Shown: positions 40,487-49,411 of the stretch, piece after piece
How the letters are laid out: every line of letters starts with the position of its first letter
Position numbering within the stretch: the first letter of the stretch is position 1
Assembly (NCBI GenBank): GCA_947625985.1
Contig: CANQQF010000010.1
Location: 1-59,666 of the forward strand
Direction: 5' to 3'
Source of the DNA: an uncultured Clostridia bacterium
Lineage (GTDB): Bacteria > Bacillota_A > Clostridia > TANB77 > CAG-508
DNA length: 59,666 bases
Made by a program: the position numbers and the translations under genes
Notes under the pieces: model-generated
The model's database searches: none
Seen by the model: only the letters and a program-made list of their open reading frames with translations
Told to the model about the DNA's origin: nothing

Positions 40487-42550
40487 ATGAAAAATAAAGG
40501 AAAATTAATTTTAAATTCGATTTATGAAGATATAAATAAAATAAAACAAATTGCAAAAAATATGGATAAAAAAAGAATAGTAGTTGTATTATTAATTTCT
40601 TTAATAATAGAAATATTTGTATGTAATTTTCCTGCTTTTAGAACTTTAATTTATGCAGAAAATAAAAATGTACAGCCAAATTATACTATCGAAAATAATG
40701 CCATAATAATTTCAGATATTAATACAAGGGTAACGTGTGTTAATATAAATTATAATAAAACATTAGAAGGAACAATAAATTACGATTTGAAATATGAAGC
40801 GGACGAAAGTAGTTATATAAATTCTATAAATAAAAAAGTACTTTTAGGTGAAGAAAAACAATATATAAATTTAGATACGCATTCAAACTGTAAAACAATA
40901 AAAATACAAGTTGAAACAGAAAATGTAATAGACAATCAGTCTGTTGAAAGTGTAGTTATTAATAAAATAAATTTCAACATAAATTATATTAGAATAATAT
41001 TAATATATATGATATTAATATTGGCAGTAAAAATTAAAGATGGAAGTATATTAAAAAAAGTTTATCAAAAAAATAATGAAATACAAAAGATTGTATTTAA
41101 ATATACATTAGGATTATTTTGTATTATGATATTTTTTTATACAAAGAGTCAGTATGGTATGACTAATATGACTGTAAGACCACAAGATATTATAGAAAAA
41201 TATGATAGAATTTTAAGTGATGAATATGCAGGATTTGTTCAAACTGAAGATTTAGCTCTTATGCAGACAGAAGCTATTATAAATGGTAAGTTATCTTTAT
41301 TACAACAACCATCAAAGATTCTTAAAGAAATGAAAAATCCATATGATTATGAAGCGAGAAATAAAGCAGGAATAACTTATTTATTTGATACAACATATTA
41401 TAATGGGCAGTATTATAGCTATTTTGGAATAGCTCCGGTAATAACATGTATTTTACCATTTAGATTAATAACTGGAGTATATCTACAATTTTATATATTT
41501 ACTTTAATTTATGTTTTTGGAATATTATATGCTTTATATGCTCTATATAGGAAAGTTATTGATAAATACGTAAAAAAAGATATTTCACTTTTTAATTTTT
41601 ATTTGGGATTTTATGCAATTGTTTTTGGATCAAACATAATAAATATGATAAGAGGAGCAAAATATCAAATAGCAGAAGCGTCTGGAATATTCTTTTTATT
41701 AATAGCTATGAATCTAGCAATATCATTTAATAAAAATAAAAAGCTTAAATGGGTAAAACTAGTAATGCTTGGACTTTCAACAGGATTAATTGTTTTATCA
41801 AAACCAACATTTATAGTTTATTATCCAATTATATTATTTTTATTTTTGTCTAGCATGAAAAATATAGATAAAAAAAATAAGATACTAAATTTTGTGATTG
41901 CTTTTATTCCTGTGTGTATTTTAGCAATTTTACAAATGATACTTAATTATCTGAGATTTGATAGTATTTTTGAATTTGGTGCTAAATATCAATTAACAGG
42001 TCAAAACATGAATTATTGTATGTCATTTACATTTGGAAAAACATTTGCAGGGCTTATAGGGTATATATTTAAGATACCATTAATTATACCTTCTCAATTC
42101 CCGTTTATATTTACAAATAGAAGTTTAAACATAGCATCAACAAATGAAATTTGTTATGAAAGTATGGTATTTGGATTAATAGGAATTCCAATTCTATGGG
42201 TATATTTTTTAGCAAGTAATATTTTAAAAGAAGACAAAAATAGAGAGTTGAAGAACTTAATAAAATTTATTATTGTTACTAGTATAATAATAATGATTTT
42301 AACTACAAATACTGGAGGAATTAGCGAAGAATATGCAATAGACTTTAAACTGATTTTATGTATAGGTGCAGTTATATTATTATTAAAAGATTGTAAAAAT
42401 AAATATATGAATAAAATACTATTAATAACTTGTATAATTACAATTGTTATGATGATACCAATAAGTTTTTCAACAGAAGAAAGATTTTTGGAAAATTGTA
42501 AAAATAAAAATACTGTAATGCTGAAGAATTTATTTGAATTTTGGCGTTAA
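40487..42550 (+). CDS. Polytopic GT-C-like membrane protein
   Basis: The 687-residue protein has one helix near residue 27-45, an extracytoplasmic beta-rich domain (about 55-165), then about eleven to twelve membrane helices. A long loop after the third helix carries MTVRPQDIIEKYDRI ... FDTTYYNGQYYSYFGIAPV, a pattern I recall from Clostridia membrane proteins related to GT-C glycosyltransferases, which use lipid-linked sugars. No classical DxD is certain. A role in surface glycosylation is inferred. GAGG precedes the ATG; a TATAAT at 40445-40450 may be its -10. Confidence 0.6.
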   Translation: MKNKGKLILNSIYEDINKIKQIAKNMDKKRIVVVLLISLIIEIFVCNFPAFRTLIYAENKNVQPNYTIENNAIIISDINTRVTCVNINYNKTLEGTINYDLKYEADESSYINSINKKVLLGEEKQYINLDTHSNCKTIKIQVETENVIDNQSVESVVINKINFNINYIRIILIYMILILAVKIKDGSILKKVYQKNNEIQKIVFKYTLGLFCIMIFFYTKSQYGMTNMTVRPQDIIEKYDRILSDEYAGFVQTEDLALMQTEAIINGKLSLLQQPSKILKEMKNPYDYEARNKAGITYLFDTTYYNGQYYSYFGIAPVITCILPFRLITGVYLQFYIFTLIYVFGILYALYALYRKVIDKYVKKDISLFNFYLGFYAIVFGSNIINMIRGAKYQIAEASGIFFLLIAMNLAISFNKNKKLKWVKLVMLGLSTGLIVLSKPTFIVYYPIILFLFLSSMKNIDKKNKILNFVIAFIPVCILAILQMILNYLRFDSIFEFGAKYQLTGQNMNYCMSFTFGKTFAGLIGYIFKIPLIIPSQFPFIFTNRSLNIASTNEICYESMVFGLIGIPILWVYFLASNILKEDKNRELKNLIKFIIVTSIIIMILTTNTGGISEEYAIDFKLILCIGAVILLLKDCKNKYMNKILLITCIITIVMMIPISFSTEERFLENCKNKNTVMLKNLFEFWR

Positions 42551-42564
42551 ATGCACATTAAGAG

Positions 42565-42593
42565 TTGACATAACAACAAAAAAGTGGTATAAT
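42565..42593 (+). promoter_or_regulatory. Consensus vegetative promoter
   Basis: Perfect TTGACA and TATAAT boxes with a 17-nt spacer, 55 bases before the GNAT-like gene. Confidence 0.85.
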
Positions 42594-42647
42594 TGGAAAC
42601 AAATCATATATTAACGGAAATTTTCTAAAATCATAAGTGAGGGTAAA

Positions 42648-43139
42648 ATGAAAATACATGAAAATTTGAAAGTTATGGTTGTTAATGGTAAAGAAGTTTC
42701 TGAAAGTCTTTTAAATCAAATCATGGAAGTAGTTGATAATTCGATGTATCCAATTTCTAAAAGTGAACTAAAAAGGAAATTAGTAAATGTTTTCGAATCA
42801 CAAGTATTACTAATAGTCGAAGTATATGGTAATAATATAGGGAAAGTGAAAGGCTTTGCTATAACAAATTATATGTATTGTACACAATACATAGATTTGA
42901 TAGTATTTGATCCAGAAATACGAAAGATGGGATTAAGTTATAAATTGATTAAAAGAATAATTGAGATGGAAAACACAGACTGGATAATTATAAATAAATC
43001 AGTTTATGGTTCAGTTAGATTAGAAAATAAATTAAGAAAATTTGGAAAAGAATATTCTAATGAAGAATTAACTACAAGATGGAAAGATAGCATAATCAAC
43101 AGTCTAAATGAAAACAACTTAATGTATGTAGAAATTTAG
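42648..43139 (+). CDS. GNAT-like acetyltransferase
   Basis: The 163-residue protein fits a small N-acetyltransferase fold: a central strand CTQYIDLIVFDPEIRKMGLS leading into a helix (YKLIKRIIEME), the acetyl-CoA-binding place where GNATs have R/Q-x-x-G-x-G/A. Here the loop is RKMGLS, so the motif is degenerate. It has a perfect-consensus promoter, suggesting steady high expression, and its own terminator. Substrate unknown. Confidence 0.6.
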   Translation: MKIHENLKVMVVNGKEVSESLLNQIMEVVDNSMYPISKSELKRKLVNVFESQVLLIVEVYGNNIGKVKGFAITNYMYCTQYIDLIVFDPEIRKMGLSYKLIKRIIEMENTDWIIINKSVYGSVRLENKLRKFGKEYSNEELTTRWKDSIINSLNENNLMYVEI

Positions 43140-43177
43140 AAAATTTTATCCTGTAATAGGAAATCCGGTAGAAAAAT

Positions 43178-43222
43178 ACAGCTTTTATTGAAGATAATAC
43201 TTTAATAAAAGCTGTGTTTTTG
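43178..43222. terminator. Bidirectional terminator
   Basis: 12-bp arms ACAGCTTTTATT and AATAAAAGCTGT around a 14-base loop, T-runs on both strands; it closes the GNAT-like gene and the convergent ytxC-family gene. Confidence 0.88.
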
Positions 43223-43239
43223 ATTGTACTACTTTAATT

Positions 43240-44103
43240 TTACTTATTTTTAAATAGTGATTTTTTTTGATTTTTGTAAATTTTACAAATACTACAATCA
43301 TTGCATATAGATACTCTATTTTCAAATATTGATTTTAAAGTATTTAAAAATTCATCAACATAGTTTTCGATAACATGTATATAAATTTTTTTGGGTAACA
43401 AATTAAGCAAAGAATTCAATGTGTAATCATTTGAAGAAAAAGTAATATCACTCAAATATTTTGCATCAAAAATTTCTTTATTATCTTCTATTATATTTTT
43501 ATTTTCGTCTAACAAAATAGTTTCAGAAGAAGAATAGATTACATGAACAACATTACAAAGAGAGGTTTGAGAGTTGATATATAATCGGAGTAAAGAGATA
43601 AATTCTAAATATTCTTTTTCTAAAATAAAAGCATTAACAGCTTCATCTATGATATCATTTAAGATATCCCAATAATCTTGCATTCGAAAATTTATAAATC
43701 CATTTAAAAATAATGCTTTATGAGTTGAAATATATAATAAAAAATTATTGTATAAAGTATTAAATTTTTTAGTAAATAAATTTGAAAGGTCTTCAGCAAG
43801 TAAATCATAACAAGTATTTAAAATTTTATTTCGTTCACTATAGTCAAAATAAAAATAGTTTTGAATAATTATATCTTTAATGATGTCTTCTTCTAATTCA
43901 TCGATAACTAAAAAAGCTAAAATAGTACTAATGTTACAATAAAATTCTGAATAATCTTTTCCAGTATAATGTATAATAATATTTTGATAATGTCTAAATT
44001 CTTTTAAAGTAAAACAAACATTTTTTATTTCTAAACATCTAAGTTCGTTTAGTAGATAGTTTTGTAAATGCACATTGTTTGTTTTTATACATAATGATTT
44101 CAT
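43240..44103 (-). CDS. ytxC: YtxC-family sporulation protein
   Basis: YtxC proteins occur in endospore formers and are thought to act in sporulation, without known biochemistry. The 287-residue protein shows the family's core: NGFINFRMQDYWDILNDIID, then AFILEKEYLEFISLLRLYI, and the C-terminal region with a Cys cluster (ICNDCSICKIYKNQ). No membrane segment. GGAG lies 9 nt before the ATG. The family call rests on remembered motif order, so it is good but not certain. Confidence 0.8.
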   Translation of the reverse strand: MKSLCIKTNNVHLQNYLLNELRCLEIKNVCFTLKEFRHYQNIIIHYTGKDYSEFYCNISTILAFLVIDELEEDIIKDIIIQNYFYFDYSERNKILNTCYDLLAEDLSNLFTKKFNTLYNNFLLYISTHKALFLNGFINFRMQDYWDILNDIIDEAVNAFILEKEYLEFISLLRLYINSQTSLCNVVHVIYSSSETILLDENKNIIEDNKEIFDAKYLSDITFSSNDYTLNSLLNLLPKKIYIHVIENYVDEFLNTLKSIFENRVSICNDCSICKIYKNQKKSLFKNK

Positions 44104-44276
44104 AGACGAAAATCTCCTTTCTGATAAAACTATTATCTACTAAACATTAAAAACTTATACACTATAATATGCTATTTATATAAAAAGGTAACTTGTTTCA
44201 AAAATCGAAATAAAAATAAAATTTTTGTCAAAATAAATTATTAATGATAAAGTTAATATATAAATAAAGACATAAT

Positions 44277-44325
44277 AAAAAGAAGACTAGCCTTTACCAC
44301 TTCAGCTTTAGTCTTCTTTTTATTT
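44277..44325 (-). terminator. Terminator of the GH57/DUF4912 operon
   Basis: 13-bp arms AAAAAGAAGACTA and TAGTCTTCTTTTT around a 19-base loop, just past the stop at 44326 on the minus strand. Confidence 0.85.
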
Positions 44326-45912
44326 TTATCTATAAATTCTATAATCAATGTCAGGAAAGATACAGTCTTTTTTATTTATATCAGTTAAAAATTTTTCATC
44401 AATGTTGTTATCTTTTATTTGATAATATAATTTTGTAAATCTTCCAATGTGATCTTTGATTCTCTTTTTAGCATAATCAACCATAGTTCCATTTGTTATG
44501 ATAAATAACCAATCACTACTTTGGGCTAATAAAAGTTCTCTAGCAGCTTGATTTAAAGCTTCCTTTTGTATACCTTCTGCTTCAGGAAACATCCAAGCAA
44601 GTTCACACATTCTATCTCCTGCAACATGTAGATGTTTATGAACATAGTCATTTGTTTGGTTTAACCAAACCTCACTATATCCATTAGCTCCCCAACTAGA
44701 ACGACAAGGTGAAGATACTTGCATATTTGGATAGCGATCAATATATTCAGAAGGTGTAATTAATTCAAAGTTACAATCATCATAATAAATCTTTTTAAAT
44801 AAGGTATATATCCAATATGGACCTTCATACCACCAATGTCCATATAGTTCAGCATCATATGGACATAAAATAATTGGAGGAGTATCCATGTGTGATGATA
44901 AGTTTTCTATTTGAGCATTTCTAGAATCAAAGAAATGACCAGCTTGATTATGTACAGAATCTGCAGCCCATTGGGGATTGTAATAATCTTTAAATTCTGT
45001 TTTACCAGTAATTCTATAATATTTAATTCCTGTATTTACGCGAACACCGTCATGAGCAATATAAGGTTTTATATAATCATAATCTGCTTCATATCCAATA
45101 TCACGATAAAATTCTCTATAGTTAAAGTCTCCAGGGTATCCATTTATTGAACTCCATACTTGCCTAGAAGATTCAATATCACGACCAAATGCTATAACGC
45201 CTTCAGGAGAGACTATAGGAGCGAAAGTACCATATATTGGAGTAGGATTAGCATATAAAATACCATGTGTTTCTGTAATAATATAATCAATACCAAATTC
45301 TTTTAAATATTTATCAGCCTCTGGTACATAACCACATTCAGGTAGCCATATTCCACGAGGTTTTCTACCAAAATATTTTTCATATGTTTGCACACCTACA
45401 GCGATTTGAGCTCTTATAGTTTTTTCATTGACATATAAAATAGGAAAATATCCATGTGTAGCTCCACATGTGATAATTTCCAAAACTCCAATATCTTGAA
45501 AATGTTTAAAAGCATTTATTAAATTACAATTATGTATGTCTCTGAAAAAATGAAGATCACTAGAATAACGATCATAATAATATTTGGATAACTTATTAAG
45601 TCTTTTATCACCAGCAGTTCTTTTTATTTCTTTTTTAGAAAGTTCAATCAACTTTTCAAGATAGTTTATATATTTTTGTTGTAATAATTTGTTATCTAAC
45701 ATAGATAGTAGAGGAGGTGTCAATGACATTGTAATACGAAAATTGACTTTTTCATCTACTAATTTTTGAAAATTTGTAAGCAATGGTATATATGTTTCTG
45801 AAATTGCTTCATATAACCAAGATTCCTCTAAATAATCATTGCTTTCTGGATGATGTATAAAAGGAAGATGGGCATGAAGCACAAAGCTTACATAGCCTTT
45901 TTTGTTTTGCAT
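44326..45912 (-). CDS. GH57-family 1,4-alpha-glucan branching enzyme
   Basis: The enzyme introduces alpha-1,6 branches into glycogen-like glucan. The 528-residue length is that of GH57 branching enzymes. Visible are the start GYVSFVLHAHLPFIHHPE, the nucleophile region IWLPECGYVPEAD with E192, and the acid/base region CPYDAELYGHWWYEGP with D353. The C-terminal DUF1957-type helical domain contains ELAWMFPEAEGIQ. It forms an operon with the DUF4912 gene upstream and is divergent from a GT4 synthase, so the three probably make storage glucan. Confidence 0.88.
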   Translation of the reverse strand: MQNKKGYVSFVLHAHLPFIHHPESNDYLEESWLYEAISETYIPLLTNFQKLVDEKVNFRITMSLTPPLLSMLDNKLLQQKYINYLEKLIELSKKEIKRTAGDKRLNKLSKYYYDRYSSDLHFFRDIHNCNLINAFKHFQDIGVLEIITCGATHGYFPILYVNEKTIRAQIAVGVQTYEKYFGRKPRGIWLPECGYVPEADKYLKEFGIDYIITETHGILYANPTPIYGTFAPIVSPEGVIAFGRDIESSRQVWSSINGYPGDFNYREFYRDIGYEADYDYIKPYIAHDGVRVNTGIKYYRITGKTEFKDYYNPQWAADSVHNQAGHFFDSRNAQIENLSSHMDTPPIILCPYDAELYGHWWYEGPYWIYTLFKKIYYDDCNFELITPSEYIDRYPNMQVSSPCRSSWGANGYSEVWLNQTNDYVHKHLHVAGDRMCELAWMFPEAEGIQKEALNQAARELLLAQSSDWLFIITNGTMVDYAKKRIKDHIGRFTKLYYQIKDNNIDEKFLTDINKKDCIFPDIDYRIYR

Positions 45913-45932
45913 TTAAATTACTCCTTTGTTTA

Positions 45933-47114
45933 TTACATAAATCTTGATGAAAAAGAACCAGAAGAAGGATTTCCTCCTGAAGCTGGATTAGATAAATCAT
46001 ATATATCATCTATATTTTCATCTTGATAAATCAATTTATATAAATCATAAATGTCATAAATTTTACGAATGTTTTTATTAATGGCTAATTCTGTTAGTTT
46101 TCTTGAATATTCAAAATTAGTTTTTACGTTCCTAAATATGATTTCATTGGGAAAATCTTCTATTAAAATATGGTCATTAGGAGCTTCTATATCATTAGAT
46201 GTTGCTACATAAATGTAGTCATTATTAATTTTTTCATTATATTGAATAGGGCGTCTGCCAAGTTCGATTTTATATTCACATTTACTATTATTAACTTTTA
46301 AATACCAACTGTTAGCGAAATCGTTTATTTCAATTTCAAAAGAGTAGTCTAAAGTCTTATTATAAACAATTAAAACTGGTTTTGTTATTTCAAAGAAATT
46401 TTCGCCATATTGTTTTTTATAATTTTCTATATCTTCATCAGAAATTTCCCAATATACAAATAAAGTAGAAGGTGTTTGAGCTAATATTTTTACTACAGTT
46501 TTATTGTAACGATAAGGTAAATCATAATATTCAGCTACTGATAAACTTAAATCTAAAAGGGAATCTTTTTTGGCAACTTTAGATGTAGAAGTTTTTTTAG
46601 CAGTTGGTGTAGCTTTAGTAGTAGATTTAGCCTTAGATGCAGAAGCCTTTTTAGTAGTAGCCGTAGCTTTAGTAGTTTTTGTTTTAGCCTTAGATGCAGA
46701 AGTCTTTTTAGTAGTAGCTGTAGCTTTAGTAGTTTTTGTTTTAGCCTTAGATGTAGAGGCTTTTTTAGTAGTAGCCGTAGCTTTAGTAGTTTTTGTTTTA
46801 GCCTTAGATGTAGAGGCTTTTTTAGTAGTAGCTGCAGCTTTAGTAGTAGATTTAGCCTTAGATGTAGAGGCTTTTTTAGTAGTAGCCGTAGCTTTAGTAG
46901 TTTTTGTTTTAGCCTTAGATGTAGAGGCTTTTTTAGTAGTAGCTGCAGCTTTAGTAGTAGATTTAGCATTAGATGTAGAAGCCTTTTTAGTAGTTGCCGT
47001 AGCTTTAGTAGTTTTTGTTTTAGCTGTAGTAGTTTTTTTTGCTTTTTCTGATGGCTTTATTTTTAATTCCTTTTTTTCTTCTAATTCTTTTTGTTCTTTG
47101 GTTTTTCTTGGCAT
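45933..47114 (-). CDS. DUF4912 protein with histone-H1-like repeat tail
   Basis: The 393-residue protein has an N-terminal 180-residue Lys/Ala/Thr/Ser region made of about eight 18-19-residue repeats (KTKTTKATATTKKASTSKA and KSTTKAAATTKKASTSKA). A C-terminal DUF4912 domain follows (about 200-330; PYRYNKTVVKILAQTPSTLF, then VYWEISDEDI). DUF4912 genes are found beside glucan-synthesis genes, and the domain is probably carbohydrate-related. The repeat resembles nucleic-acid-binding tails of H1-like proteins and is disordered. Binding to glucan, DNA or ribosomes are all possible. GGAGG precedes the start. Confidence 0.82.
   Translation of the reverse strand: MPRKTKEQKELEEKKELKIKPSEKAKKTTTAKTKTTKATATTKKASTSNAKSTTKAAATTKKASTSKAKTKTTKATATTKKASTSKAKSTTKAAATTKKASTSKAKTKTTKATATTKKASTSKAKTKTTKATATTKKTSASKAKTKTTKATATTKKASASKAKSTTKATPTAKKTSTSKVAKKDSLLDLSLSVAEYYDLPYRYNKTVVKILAQTPSTLFVYWEISDEDIENYKKQYGENFFEITKPVLIVYNKTLDYSFEIEINDFANSWYLKVNNSKCEYKIELGRRPIQYNEKINNDYIYVATSNDIEAPNDHILIEDFPNEIIFRNVKTNFEYSRKLTELAINKNIRKIYDIYDLYKLIYQDENIDDIYDLSNPASGGNPSSGSFSSRFM
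46575..47035 (-). repeat. Coding tandem repeats, 54-57 base units
   Basis: About eight copies of an 18-19-codon unit in two alternating versions (one with KSTTKA, one with KTKTTKA), nearly identical in DNA sequence. Recent duplication and recombination are likely, so copy number may vary and assemblies may misjudge it. Confidence 0.85.
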
Positions 47115-47436
47115 TATTTTTCCTCCTATGTTTTGTTAATTAAAATCAATTGAATAAAAATTCAATAATTTAAAAAAACAATTACTTCATTTATATACTA
47201 TAATAAAAACAAAATAAATTCAATAGGAAGAAGAGATTTTTTAAAGAAAATTTTGTACTACTATTTTTACTATTAATAAATAAAAAAGATATTATAAAAA
47301 AGTAGCAATAAACAGAAAAAAGGAAAAAAAAGAAAAAAAAAGAAAAAAATTGTCAAAATCCATTTACATTTTTTACAAATTTGTATAAAATATACTAAGA
47401 ACAAAAGAAGATATTAAGAAAGGGAGAATGTTACAC
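47115..47436. other. Divergent intergenic region, AT-rich
   Basis: This 320-base gap between the DUF4912 and GT4 genes is almost pure A/T, with poly-A/G tracts at 47320-47350. A possible plus-strand promoter is TTTACA near 47364 with TATAAA near 47385. A TATAAT-like element lies at 47200-47206 (ACTATAATAA). No ORF or RNA structure is evident. Confidence 0.5.
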
Positions 47437-48735
47437 ATGAAAATATTAATGTTAACATGGGAATATCCACCAAGAGTAGTAGGAGGAATATCAAGAGTAG
47501 TACACGACTTATCACATACTCTAATAAAAGATGGGCATGACGTTACAGTTATAACATATAAAGATGGAGATGTTCCATATTTTGAAGATGATAAAGGAGT
47601 AAAAGTTTACAGGGTAGATAATTATATGATAAACCCAAATAATTTCATAGATTGGGTAATGCAATTAAATTTTGCTATGGTAGCAAAAGCAAATGAATTA
47701 ATTGCAAAAAAAGGTGATTTTGATGTTATACATGCACATGATTGGTTAGTAGCAAATGCAGCAAAAACATTAAAACAATCTTATAATATTCCAATAGTAT
47801 CTACAATTCATGCAACAGAAGCTGGAAGAAACAGTGGTATTCATGATGAAGCACAAAGATATATAAATGATACTGAATGGATGTTAACATATGAATCTTC
47901 AGAAGTTATAGTTAATAGTAATTTTATGAAAGGTGAATTACAAAGATTATTTGGATTACCTTATGAAAAGATAAATGTTGTTGCAAATGGAGTTAATCTA
48001 AATTTATTTAGTGGAGTAGAAAGAGATTATGACTTCAGAAGAAAATATGCAATGGATAATGAAAAAATAATATTATTTATGGGTAGACTTGTTTATGAAA
48101 AAGGAATACAGCATTTAATTGCAGCAATGCCAAAAATTCTATCAGGATACAATGATGCTAAGTTAGTAATAGCTGGTCAAGGTGGAATGATAGAAGAATT
48201 AAAGGAACAAGCAAAATTTTTAGGAATAGAAAATAAAGTATATTTTGCAGGATACATGAATGGAAAAGATGTCCAAAGAATGTATAAAGCAGCAGATATA
48301 TCAGTATTTCCAAGCACATATGAACCATTTGGAATAGTAGCATTAGAAGCGATGCTTGCTGAAAATCCAGTAGTAGTTTCAGATATTGGAGGACTTAATG
48401 AGATAGTTGATCATAGAAAAAATGGTATGAAGTCTTATGCTGGAAATGCAAATTCAATTGCAGATTCAATATTAGAATTATTATATGATCATAAATTATG
48501 TTCAGAAATTGTAAAAAGAGCTAAAAACAAGGTTAGAAATGAATATACTTGGAGTAAAATAGCTCAAGATACACATTTTACTTATCAAAAAGCAATTTGT
48601 CAATCAATTGCTGAAAAACAAAAAAGAGAATTGGAACAAGAAAGAGCAAGAAAAACACAAAGAGCGAAAAAGGAAAGACCAGAGAGAGAAATTACCAATT
48701 TGCTTAGTTTCAAAAAACGTCAAGCATATGCATAA
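47437..48735 (+). CDS. GT4-family glucan synthase/glycosyltransferase
   Basis: The ATG 10 nt after GGGAG is chosen; an ATG three codons earlier is too near the ribosome site. The 432-residue protein has the GT-B layout. The N-terminal glycogen-synthase-like loop is MLTWEYPPRVVGGISRVV, then HAHDWLVANAAK. The C-terminal nucleotide-sugar domain has LFMGRLVYEKGIQHLI and PFGIVALEAMLAENPVV with the EX7E motif. The final 35 residues are a basic tail (RARKTQRAKKERPERE). Next to the GH57 branching enzyme it is most likely an alpha-glucan synthase. Confidence 0.86.
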   Translation: MKILMLTWEYPPRVVGGISRVVHDLSHTLIKDGHDVTVITYKDGDVPYFEDDKGVKVYRVDNYMINPNNFIDWVMQLNFAMVAKANELIAKKGDFDVIHAHDWLVANAAKTLKQSYNIPIVSTIHATEAGRNSGIHDEAQRYINDTEWMLTYESSEVIVNSNFMKGELQRLFGLPYEKINVVANGVNLNLFSGVERDYDFRRKYAMDNEKIILFMGRLVYEKGIQHLIAAMPKILSGYNDAKLVIAGQGGMIEELKEQAKFLGIENKVYFAGYMNGKDVQRMYKAADISVFPSTYEPFGIVALEAMLAENPVVVSDIGGLNEIVDHRKNGMKSYAGNANSIADSILELLYDHKLCSEIVKRAKNKVRNEYTWSKIAQDTHFTYQKAICQSIAEKQKRELEQERARKTQRAKKERPEREITNLLSFKKRQAYA

Positions 48736-48747
48736 AAAAGTAAATAG

Positions 48748-48783
48748 AATCCTTAAACAGAAGAAATGTTTAAGGATTTTTTG
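48748..48783 (+). terminator. Terminator of the GT4 gene
   Basis: 11-bp arms AATCCTTAAAC and GTTTAAGGATT around a 9-base loop, then TTTTTT. Confidence 0.88.
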
Positions 48784-48840
48784 ATTGTAAAATATCTAAA
48801 TATATGATATATATATAAATATTAAGTTATGGAGGAAAAA

Positions 48841-49410
48841 ATGGAAGAATTAAAGAAACAAATAGAAGAATATATACCATATAATGAACAAGAAGAAAAA
48901 GATAAAGAAATAATGTTAAAATATATGAATGAATATGAAAATATTTTAACTAGAGATAATGAATTTGCACATTTTACAGCATCGTCATGGGTGGTAAATA
49001 AAGATAAAACTAAAGTATTAATGATTTATCATAATATCTATAATTCATGGTCTTGGACAGGTGGACATGCAGATGGAGAATCAAATTTATTAGGCACGGC
49101 TATTCGCGAGTTGAAAGAAGAAACAGGAGCTAAAAATGTAAAAGTGCTTGATAATGATATATTTTCATTAGAAATTATATGTGTTAATGGACATATAAAA
49201 AGAGGAAAATATGTTGGATCTCATGTACATTTAAACTTATCATATCTTTTACAAGTTGATGAAAATGAAGAATTAAGAATGAAAGAAGATGAAAATAGTG
49301 GAGTTAAATGGATCAATATAAAAGATGTGGAGAAAGTTTCAACTGAAAAGTGGGTTGTAGAAAATGTTTATAAAAAATTAAATAAAAAACTGGAAAGTAG
49401 AGGATTTTAA
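48841..49410 (+). CDS. NUDIX hydrolase
   Basis: The start is the ATG five bases after GGAGG; an ATG four codons earlier overlaps that site. The 189-residue protein has the NUDIX box GGHADGESNLLGTAIRELKEETGA (in parts: GGHADGESNLLG, then IRELKEETGA) at about residues 77-100, preceded by an N-terminal helical region. The box Glu residues are intact. It begins a run with folC and hpt (folC starts 2 bases after its stop), which suggests nucleotide or folate metabolism, for example removal of pyrophosphate from a pterin or purine nucleotide. This is inference. Confidence 0.88.
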   Translation: MEELKKQIEEYIPYNEQEEKDKEIMLKYMNEYENILTRDNEFAHFTASSWVVNKDKTKVLMIYHNIYNSWSWTGGHADGESNLLGTAIRELKEETGAKNVKVLDNDIFSLEIICVNGHIKRGKYVGSHVHLNLSYLLQVDENEELRMKEDENSGVKWINIKDVEKVSTEKWVVENVYKKLNKKLESRGF

Positions 49411-49411
49411 G

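Noticed and set aside
46575..47035. Regularly spaced repeats that resemble a CRISPR array
   Set aside because: The unit is 54-57 bases, repeated without unique spacers, and lies wholly within a coding frame with Lys/Ala/Thr codons.
46553..47139. Long open frames on both strands over the repeat array
   Set aside because: They are Leu- or Val/Ala-repeat shadows of the DUF4912 gene, without ribosome sites.
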